Below, piece by piece: positions 1 through 4,579 of a stretch of DNA of 6,009 nt. Origin of the DNA: Chloroflexota bacterium (GTDB taxonomy: Bacteria > Chloroflexota > Anaerolineae > Promineifilales > Promineifilaceae). The stretch spans positions 1-6,009 of the forward strand of contig JAJRTP010000450.1 in NCBI GenBank assembly GCA_024278255.1, read 5' to 3'. How positions within the stretch are numbered: the first letter of the stretch is position 1; the number at the start of each line of letters is the position of its first letter. The notes under the pieces were generated by a model. The model ran no database searches. It was given only the letters and a program-made list of their open reading frames with translations, and was not told where the DNA came from. Position numbers and translations under genes: made by a program.

Positions 1-1
1 T

Positions 2-223
2 ATAAAGACCGGTGATTATACAGGGGCAATACAGCAATGCTTGAAAGGCTTGAGGTATAAGCCCGATGACTATCTGAAACTCCTGTTTTTCCAGAACCTT
101 GCAGACTCTTATGCTGCGCTTGGAAATAAGGTGAAAGCCGCGCACTATTACCTGGCAGCCATTGACTTGCTTGGGACGGGGCCGGTGAACCCGACGAAAA
201 GTATCTCCCTGTATAAAAGTTAT
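2..223 (+). CDS. TPR-repeat protein, internal or C-terminal fragment (5' end outside the window, 3' end broken)
   Basis: The frame is open from the first base of the window, so the gene begins upstream. It reads as tetratricopeptide repeats: GDYTGAIQQCLKGLRYKPDD is a helix B and turn of one repeat. It is followed by a full repeat with the typical LADSYAALGNKVKAAHYYLAAIDL spacing, given here in two pieces: LADSYAALGNKV, then KAAHYYLAAIDL. A third repeat seems to begin near bases 196-220. TPRs mediate protein-protein contacts; no specific partner can be named. After about base 223 the frame stays open to 781, but that part is only the antisense of the DUF84 gene and then intergenic repeat, so the true C-terminus is missing. 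Composition (47% GC, no ACGGCCGT copy) differs from everything to the right. It is either foreign DNA or a misjoined contig end. Confidence 0.6.
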
Positions 224-640
224 GCCGCCTTTTTGTTTGGTATTGTGGTCGCCCAGCACGTCATCCATCACGTGCCCCAGTTCTTCGCCGCTGCGCACTC
301 GTTGGGCAATGTATTCCGGCAGGGGGATGCGGGCTGCGCCGCCGATGCCTTCACGGCCGTCCCCATCCGCCACCACCACCCAGCCTTGCAGCGCCAGACC
401 AAACGGCTCCGGATGGACGCCGCCTTCCAACCCCACGCCAAAATCAGCGTCCAGAGCGGCGCGGGCAGCAATGGCCCGGTTGCGCGCCCCGGCAATCGTC
501 TCCGCATCTGTCATGGGCATAGCGCTCACCCCGGACGGCACAGAGACGGGCACAATTTCCGCCTCCGGCCACACGTGCTGAAACATGGTAGTTACGGCCG
601 TTACCTTTACCGGGTTAAGCGTACCAACAGCAATTTTCAT
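221..640 (-). pseudogene. DUF84 inosine/xanthosine triphosphatase (YjjX-like), 3'-truncated
   Basis: This frame begins with ATG at 640-638 and the classic family N-terminus MKIAVGTLNPVK. House-cleaning enzymes of this family hydrolyse non-canonical purine triphosphates (ITP, XTP) in the cytoplasm. Conserved landmarks are all present to residue ~139: the GTLNPVK nucleotide-binding start (6-12), TDAETIAGARNRA (44-56), GVGLEGGV (68-75), W87, the DGREGIG turn (94-100), EELGHVMDD (119-127) and DHNTKQKGG (131-139). Family members are about 170-180 residues long. Here the last 35-40 residues, which should follow NTKQKGG, are absent. The frame stays open to base 1 only because it is codon-register antisense to the TPR fragment. 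The ribosome site is weak, but the start is fixed by homology. The two ACGGCCGT copies tie it to the genes on its right. It may be an intact gene spoiled by a misassembly rather than a true pseudogene. Confidence 0.85.
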
Positions 641-663
641 AAGACAAAATCCGTGAAAATCCT

Positions 664-764
664 AGACTTTACTGAAAAAACCGCAGAGGACGCGGAGATC
701 GCAGAGATTTACCAGAGAAAAATCTTGCCAATCCGCGCAATCCGCGGCTTTTTTCAGAAGACTC
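664..764. repeat. Long imperfect inverted repeat, intergenic; possible bidirectional terminator
   Basis: This fills most of the 151-base gap between the DUF84 start and the regulator stop. The outer stem pairs CTGAAAAAACCGC (672-684) with GCGGCTTTTTTCAG (744-757), one bulge. The inner arms 685-709 and 721-743 are also imperfectly complementary, leaving a loop of about 10 bases (711-720). The left arm is built of 9-base units (CGCAGAGGA, CGCGGAGAT, CGCAGAGAT) and the right arm of AATCCGCGC and AATCCGCGG. A run of six T follows the GC-rich stem on each strand (749-754 plus, 675-680 minus), so either transcript could terminate here. From memory, similar dispersed intergenic repeats occur in many environmental genomes and cause spurious ORFs with AEDAE-like peptides; the plus frame here reads KTAEDAEIAEIY. 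Confidence 0.7.
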
Positions 765-791
765 ATCCTAGCCATCCGTAAAAATTCGTGG

Positions 792-1328
792 TCACCCTAT
801 CTCAATCTTCGTCACCGCGTCAAAATCCAGGGCACCATCACTGCCCAGCACTGTTTCCAACGCCAGTTGGGCTACGGTGAAAAAGGCTTGCAGATCACCA
901 ATACGTTCCAGGTAAAACTGGGCCAGTTCCCGTTCTTCCGGGGTTAATTCGTCGCCGGCCGAGCGCAATTTTTCTACACTTTCGCTGAGGACCTGGATGG
1001 CCAACTGCACCTCGCGCCGCTCCCGGCTGTTAAGGACGTTGCGGATGACCTGCCAGAGATCGGGTACGGCCGTGTAATACTTCTTCCGTTCACCCCGCAC
1101 CCACACCTCTTCCGCCATGCCCCACCGTTCCAGCGAGCGCATGTTCATGCTCACCGATCCCTTGCTGATTTTCAGCCCGCTGGCTAAATCATCCAGGGAG
1201 AGCGGTTCCGGGTGCATCAGCAGCGTACCGTACAACCGCCCCATCACTTCATTAAAACCAAAAAATCCGGCCAACCGCCCCATTCCGGCTACGGTACTCT
1301 CGTTTACAGCAATCAAGCTTTCGTGCAT
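792..1328 (-). CDS. GbsR/MarR-family winged-helix transcriptional regulator
   Basis: A 178-residue protein of the GbsR-like branch of the MarR superfamily. The N-terminal segment (MGRLAGFFGFNEVMGRLYGTL, given as MGRLAGFF 16-23 and FNEVMGRLYGTL 25-36) is the family signature preceding the DNA-binding domain. A winged helix spans about 40-88, with recognition helix SKGSVSMNMRSLERWGM (55-71) and a basic wing VRGERKKYYTA (77-87). The rest (100-165) is helical and probably forms the dimer. Relatives control osmoprotectant (glycine betaine/choline) genes in Bacillus. No such genes are in this window, so the target here is unknown. ATG at 1328 has AGGGG (1335-1339) six bases upstream. It has its own promoter and a palindrome in the leader, so autoregulation is likely. 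The truncated DUF84 gene lies downstream beyond the inverted repeat. Confidence 0.88.
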   Translation of the reverse strand: MHESLIAVNESTVAGMGRLAGFFGFNEVMGRLYGTLLMHPEPLSLDDLASGLKISKGSVSMNMRSLERWGMAEEVWVRGERKKYYTAVPDLWQVIRNVLNSRERREVQLAIQVLSESVEKLRSAGDELTPEERELAQFYLERIGDLQAFFTVAQLALETVLGSDGALDFDAVTKIEIG

Positions 1329-1342
1329 AAGTTTCCCCTGCG

Positions 1343-1358
1343 TTCAGAACGTTTTGAA
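1343..1358. promoter_or_regulatory. Probable operator palindrome in the regulator's leader
   Basis: TTCAGAACGTTTTGAA is a 16-base palindrome with a single mismatched pair, centred on ACGT-like AACGTT. It lies between the -10 box and the ribosome site of the GbsR-like gene, covering roughly +5 to +20 of the predicted transcript. MarR/GbsR dimers bind such dyads, so binding of the gene's own product is the simplest reading; this is inference. Confidence 0.6.
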
Positions 1359-1369
1359 TGTTGGGGGAG

Positions 1370-1399
1370 ATTATAGAGGGGATGGGGGGATTAGGGCAA
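1370..1399 (-). promoter_or_regulatory. Sigma70-like promoter for the GbsR-like gene
   Basis: On the minus strand TTGCCC (1394-1399) and a perfect TATAAT (1370-1375) are separated by 18 bases, with a predicted start near 1363. The -35 box overlaps the last codons of the upstream peptidase gene. This makes the regulator a separate transcription unit despite the 62-base gap. Confidence 0.65.
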
Positions 1400-2566
1400 A
1401 TTGGTGACGGCCGTCTCCAACAAATCCTCCAAAAAGACGCCATCCGCCAATGCCTGCTCCTTCCAGCCAGGCAGCAGCCGATCCAGCAGCATTGCTTGGG
1501 CCATACCGCTGTAGTAGAAACGGCCGTCTCCTCTATCATCCGCCATCCGCCCCATCTGCATCACTTCCTGTGACCACCGTTTCTCAAAACCGGCATACCG
1601 GCCAAAATCAGAGTCAATTGCCAACGCGGACGCCGGTTCGTACCCCGGCATCGTTGCCGCCTGCCGCCAGATTTCCAGTTCGACATATTTGGCTAACCCT
1701 TCCAGCCATTCCCGCTGCCGCTCGTAATCGGCCAGAGCGCCATCCAGGCCAAATTCCTGGCGGCGTTGTTGGCGTTGGCGCAGAAATTGTTGGGTCAAGA
1801 CGGCCGTTTCCGCCTCGGATTCAGCCGCCAGTGCCGCTTGCAGCAAATCCAGTTCCGCTTGCCAGGCGGTTTGTAAGTCGACGTCATCCCAGGGGTAATT
1901 GTTTTCCTGGTGGACGGCCGTTTCCGCTGCCGCCAGCCGCTCCGGGGCGACTGTTCCCTGGTAGGCATGGAACGATTCATGGGCCAACATTGTCACGTAC
2001 AAATCGCTGCTGCCGACTAACAGGCTGATGGCCAGACGGCAGGGAAAAATCGGCCGCAATGGCGCGGGCAAATCTGCACGCAACTGGTTGGTCAGGGAAA
2101 TCGCCATCCATTCCTTTGTCGTCAGGCTGGCCGCCCAATACGCTCCGATGCGCACCGTAAACGCTTGCGGCGTTTCGCCCGATTCCGGCAAACGCTGGCG
2201 GTAATAAACCTGTCCGTTGAACGTATCGCCGGGAACCGGTTCCCAGGAGCTGCCCTGCTGTTCGTTCTGCGGCATTTTCACCCAGCCGTCTGGCGGATGG
2301 GAAGCGGGATAGCCGACCAGAAAGGTGTTAGTCTCGTTGTAGACAATGACCGGAATTTCGGCGTCTCCCCATCCCGGCCAGACCGCGCTGCCCAGCGTTT
2401 GCCGCACATGGAAGAACTCGGTCAGGCGCGCTTTTTCCGGCTCGCTCAACCGATCTGCGGTCTGCGAATGGGCGGGCAGCTTGGTATTGCTGAGGGCGGA
2501 GGCCATGATGAGTATGATGAATAGCGCCGCCAAACCGGTGCTGATAAAGATGATTGCTCGTTTCAT
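1391..2566 (-). CDS. Membrane-anchored putative HExxH zinc metallopeptidase
   Basis: A 391-residue protein. Residues 4-26 (IIFISTGLAALFIILIMAS within them) form one hydrophobic segment after MKR, so it is a signal anchor or uncleaved signal with the body outside the membrane. HESFH at 196-200, preceded by hydrophobic VTMLA, matches the HExxH zincin motif. EGLAKYVE (289-296) resembles the downstream segment in which gluzincins supply the third zinc ligand, probably E289. The region 100-145 looks like beta-rich substrate or prodomain sequence, and 205-290 is helical and charged. I cannot place it in a named peptidase family; activity is inferred from motifs. ATG at 2566 is chosen because AGAGG (2574-2578) sits seven bases upstream and the anchor begins at once; a longer frame to 2770 only overlaps the receiver gene. 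It follows the receiver stop by 14 bases, so they are co-transcribed. It contains four ACGGCCGT copies. Confidence 0.72.
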   Translation of the reverse strand: MKRAIIFISTGLAALFIILIMASALSNTKLPAHSQTADRLSEPEKARLTEFFHVRQTLGSAVWPGWGDAEIPVIVYNETNTFLVGYPASHPPDGWVKMPQNEQQGSSWEPVPGDTFNGQVYYRQRLPESGETPQAFTVRIGAYWAASLTTKEWMAISLTNQLRADLPAPLRPIFPCRLAISLLVGSSDLYVTMLAHESFHAYQGTVAPERLAAAETAVHQENNYPWDDVDLQTAWQAELDLLQAALAAESEAETAVLTQQFLRQRQQRRQEFGLDGALADYERQREWLEGLAKYVELEIWRQAATMPGYEPASALAIDSDFGRYAGFEKRWSQEVMQMGRMADDRGDGRFYYSGMAQAMLLDRLLPGWKEQALADGVFLEDLLETAVTNLP

Positions 2567-2573
2567 TGCCAAT

Positions 2574-2578
2574 CCTCT
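2574..2578 (-). promoter_or_regulatory. Shine-Dalgarno site fixing the peptidase start
   Basis: AGAGG lies seven bases before ATG 2566-2564, inside the 14-base gap after the receiver stop. It supports the short form over the reading frame that extends upstream to 2770. Confidence 0.7.
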
Positions 2579-2580
2579 GT

Positions 2581-2928
2581 TCAAACTGCCTGTAGCGCGG
2601 CCAGCACTCTTTCCGGCGGTTCGTTCTTGCTGATGAAACTGTCTGCGCCGGCTGCCAGAGCCTGTTGCTGCGCTTCCGGGCGGCTGCTCAGAGCGATGAT
2701 TTTCAGAGACGGCCGTTCCCGGCGCAGTATACGCAGCAGATAAGCGGGGGGCAGGCCGGGCAGCTCCCAATCCAGCAAGAGTAAGTCAGGCTGTTTGCGC
2801 TCCACCGCCAGCAGCACCCCGGTGGCATCGGCTGCTTCGCCGACGACCTGAAATTCCGGCTTTTGGGCCAACAGCAAACGCAGCGCAGAACGCACTTTTT
2901 GCCGGGTGTTTGCCAATAGCACGCGCAT
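2581..2928 (-). CDS. Stand-alone response-regulator receiver domain, atypical acidic pocket
   Basis: A 115-residue CheY-like domain with no output domain; the start MRVLLANTRQKVRSALRLLL and the overall pattern are closest to NarL/FixJ receivers. The phosphoacceptor is D53 in LLLLDWELPG, the switch Ser/Thr is S81 or S82 in IIALSS, and the invariant Lys is K101 in ISKNEPP. The usual pair of acidic residues after beta-1 (normally DD, binding Mg2+) is replaced by N7-T8, so phosphorylation may be altered or lost. No histidine kinase is in the window. ATG 2928 has AAGGA (2936-2940) seven bases upstream. It lies 60 bases after the ParB-like gene and 14 before the peptidase gene, which places it in the middle of a three-gene operon. 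A partner-binding or signalling adaptor role is inference. Confidence 0.85.
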   Translation of the reverse strand: MRVLLANTRQKVRSALRLLLAQKPEFQVVGEAADATGVLLAVERKQPDLLLLDWELPGLPPAYLLRILRRERPSLKIIALSSRPEAQQQALAAGADSFISKNEPPERVLAALQAV

Positions 2929-2947
2929 CGCTTTGTCCTTCAGGCTT

Positions 2948-2982
2948 CAGGTGCGACGCACTTCGCAAGTGCGTCGCACCTG
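2948..2982. repeat. Perfect 16-bp hairpin with 3-base loop (REP-like palindrome)
   Basis: Bases 2948-2963 (CAGGTGCGACGCACTT) are exactly complementary to 2967-2982, leaving the loop CGC. The element fills the gap between the ParB-like stop (2989) and the receiver ribosome site (2936-2940). No T run follows on either strand, so it is not a standard terminator. Its perfection and position suggest a dispersed REP-like element or an mRNA-processing/stability hairpin. Confidence 0.85.
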
Positions 2983-2988
2983 GCTGGT

Positions 2989-3564
2989 TCAGGCGGCCGG
3001 CGCTTTGACTGCCCCGGCAGCTTTTTCCTGCTTCACTTGTTCCCAGGGCAATGCGTTGGCAGCTTGCCACACCGTCACTTCCGCATCAATGGTCTTCTGC
3101 CCCATACTCCGGGCCACAGAAATGCGGTGATGCCCGTCGCGCACGAAGTACACACCACCTACCTGGATGAGTTCAACCGGTGGCAGCGGGTCTCCGGCCA
3201 ACCGGGCCGCAGCTACACGCAGCCATTGCTCTCGGTTGTGGTTCCCGTTGGGATGAAAAGCGGCGTCAAAATCATGGCTGCGGCCGTCGCTGCCCCGAAT
3301 TTGGGCCAGCGGCACGGTTTGCATTCCGGCGTGATACCGGTTGGTGATTTGACACTGCTGTTCCACTGTGGCCAGATCGAGGGGGTGATACGGCCGTTGC
3401 CTTAACCAGGCGGCTAACCGGGCCAGACGGCCGCGCCATTGAGCCTTCTCATACAGGCGCCGGGCTGTTAATACCACCCGGTTACTCCTGTTATTCCAGG
3501 TGTCCAACGGCCGTTGTTCCTGCGCCATTGCCATTTGCCACGTAAAAGAGTTAAATTCGTTCAT
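2989..3564 (-). CDS. ParB/sulfiredoxin-fold domain protein
   Basis: A 191-residue protein. Residues 84-165 have the ParB N-terminal-like pattern: VPLAQIRGSDGR (84-95), a strand LPPVELIQVGGVYFV (127-141), then DGHHRISVAR (143-152), which matches the GxHRxxA nucleotide-binding box, and finally the IDAEV strand (159-163). ParB proteins bind CTP through this box, while other members are nucleases or have unknown activities. The N-terminal ~75 residues are basic and helical (RRLYEKAQWRGRLARLAAWL at 36-55) with no helix-turn-helix I can recognise, and the C-terminus is short and Ala/Lys-rich. It lacks the DNA-binding and dimer domains of a true chromosome-partitioning ParB, and no parA is nearby, so a segregation role is unlikely. 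ATG 3564 is chosen over an in-frame ATG at 3612 because GAGGT (3570-3574) precedes it and the upstream codons lie in the terminator. It is first in the operon with the receiver and peptidase. Confidence 0.8.
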   Translation of the reverse strand: MNEFNSFTWQMAMAQEQRPLDTWNNRSNRVVLTARRLYEKAQWRGRLARLAAWLRQRPYHPLDLATVEQQCQITNRYHAGMQTVPLAQIRGSDGRSHDFDAAFHPNGNHNREQWLRVAAARLAGDPLPPVELIQVGGVYFVRDGHHRISVARSMGQKTIDAEVTVWQAANALPWEQVKQEKAAGAVKAPAA

Positions 3565-3569
3565 ATCGC

Positions 3570-3574
3570 ACCTC
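3570..3574 (-). promoter_or_regulatory. Shine-Dalgarno site fixing the ParB-like start
   Basis: GAGGT sits five bases before ATG 3564-3562. The competing in-frame ATG at 3612 would place the coding sequence across the terminator hairpin and T run, which makes it very unlikely. Confidence 0.7.
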
Positions 3575-3588
3575 ACTACCCCTACCAT

Positions 3589-3625
3589 AAAATAAAAACG
3601 CCCCAGACACATCAGGCATCTGGGG
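3589..3625 (-). terminator. Rho-independent terminator after the membrane-protein gene
   Basis: On the minus strand CCCCAGA (3619-3625) pairs with TCTGGGG (3601-3607) around an 11-base loop, followed by CG and a T-rich tail of TTTTTATTTT (3589-3598). It is 35 bases past the membrane-protein stop and only about 25 bases before the ParB-like start. It ends the upstream unit; if leaky it would act as an attenuator for the operon below. Confidence 0.8.
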
Positions 3626-3659
3626 AGAATGGATCCTGGTCAGGTGGATAGGATCAACT

Positions 3660-4535
3660 TCAATTCGCCCTAAAAGATGGTGCCAGCACCTGCTGGCGAC
3701 GGGGCCACCCCAACAACCAGACCAGCACCAGACCGAAGAGCATATTTTCGACGAACAGTTCTATGAAATGGGCTACACGCATCGCGGCAGGGATGGTTGT
3801 GGGCAGGAGTAAGTTGTCGGCCATCAGCACGGCAAAGAGCAGGCCGAGCAACAGACCATTGGGCCAGAAACGGCCGTTCAACCCCCAAATCACCGGCAGC
3901 GCCAACAACCCCCACAAAGACCCCCTGATGATGATAAACAACGGCAGCCAATCCGGTGCGGAAAACCCGGCCAGATAAGCAGCGGCTCCAATTGGATCAA
4001 GGGCATTGGCGATAGGCGTGAACAGCAGCAAACCACCAGCGATAAAGAGGATGAGGTACAAAATCCCAGCCAGCAAAAGCCTGCCCAGCCACCTGACTGC
4101 GATTCGTAGAGTCGGTTTAGTCGTTTTTGCAGGAACCACCGCCGGTGTATTCCCCGTCCAGCGGCCAAACCCCCGCACAGCGATAGGTGTGAACAGGGCA
4201 GCCACAATCAGGCCGTTGAGGAACAGGCTGCGAGCCATTGGCGGCGTCAATACGTCACTGAGGTACACGGCTTCAATGCCCACCAGGAAAGTTTTGACGC
4301 CGTAAAAGAGCAGGAAGATCGCGCCAGCCAGTTGCCAGCCGTGGTAGCGCAGGCGGTGGATGGCCATGGTGAGTACGGCCGTATCCAACAGCGCCACCAC
4401 CAAGAGCATCAAAGGGGCTGTTGTCATCATGTCGCCCCAACGCCCATTTACAAAGTCAATGGCGTAAAGGGTAAACAATATAATGGTGAGGGCAGCGAAC
4501 TTCGCGCCCAATTCAAGCCACATTTTCATTTTCAT
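3660..4535 (-). CDS. Multi-pass membrane protein of unknown function
   Basis: A 291-residue hydrophobic protein I do not recognise. About eight membrane helices can be drawn: 11-29, 40-60, 68-92, 103-121, 152-178, 196-219, 226-245 and 256-277. A basic loop (121-150, with R/K clusters) divides two halves of four helices and, with the lysine-rich N-terminus, probably faces the cytoplasm. The last helix begins RVAHFIELFVEN, placing H256, E259 and E263 near the membrane, the only striking polar cluster. There is no transporter signature, ATP-binding motif or enzyme motif. ATG 4535 is preferred over the in-frame ATGs at 4529 and 4523 because of a perfect AGGAGG at ideal spacing. It lies 44 bases after the hydrolase stop with no terminator between, so co-transcription with the hydrolase is likely. 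A terminator follows. It holds two ACGGCCGT copies. Confidence 0.8.
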   Translation of the reverse strand: MKMKMWLELGAKFAALTIILFTLYAIDFVNGRWGDMMTTAPLMLLVVALLDTAVLTMAIHRLRYHGWQLAGAIFLLFYGVKTFLVGIEAVYLSDVLTPPMARSLFLNGLIVAALFTPIAVRGFGRWTGNTPAVVPAKTTKPTLRIAVRWLGRLLLAGILYLILFIAGGLLLFTPIANALDPIGAAAYLAGFSAPDWLPLFIIIRGSLWGLLALPVIWGLNGRFWPNGLLLGLLFAVLMADNLLLPTTIPAAMRVAHFIELFVENMLFGLVLVWLLGWPRRQQVLAPSFRAN

Positions 4536-4542
4536 TTTGTCA

Positions 4543-4548
4543 CCTCCT
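4543..4548 (-). promoter_or_regulatory. Perfect Shine-Dalgarno before the membrane protein
   Basis: AGGAGG lies seven bases before ATG 4535-4533 and decides among three closely spaced in-frame ATGs (4535, 4529, 4523). It sits at the edge of a weak hairpin formed by TGTCAC (4538-4543) and GTGACA (4561-4566). Confidence 0.8.
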
Positions 4549-4579
4549 GATAAACATAACGTGACACGGGGATGAATGG

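Noticed and set aside
268..507. Minus-strand frame starting MRRRLPGRA
   Set aside because: It is a shadow of the DUF84 gene, which runs in a different minus frame with family motifs.
41..781. A 246-codon plus-strand open frame
   Set aside because: Only its first ~60 codons are real TPR sequence. The rest is antisense to the DUF84 gene and then translated intergenic repeat.
1252..1539. Overlapping small frames around the regulator promoter
   Set aside because: They cross the promoter, operator and both gene ends in the wrong frames and have no recognisable domain.
2567..2770. Upstream extension of the peptidase to a start at 2770
   Set aside because: The extension is antisense-free but overlaps the receiver gene out of frame, and the signal anchor and AGAGG fit the start at 2566.
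2948..2982. Intrinsic terminator at the perfect hairpin
   Set aside because: No T run follows on either strand, and the downstream gene has an immediate ribosome site.
2989..3564. A true chromosome-partitioning parB
   Set aside because: It is too short, lacks the central helix-turn-helix and dimer domains, has no parA neighbour and no parS-like site was seen.
3565..3612. Longer ParB-like protein starting at 3612 (MCLGRFYF)
   Set aside because: It would translate the terminator stem and T run and has no ribosome site; GAGGT supports 3564.
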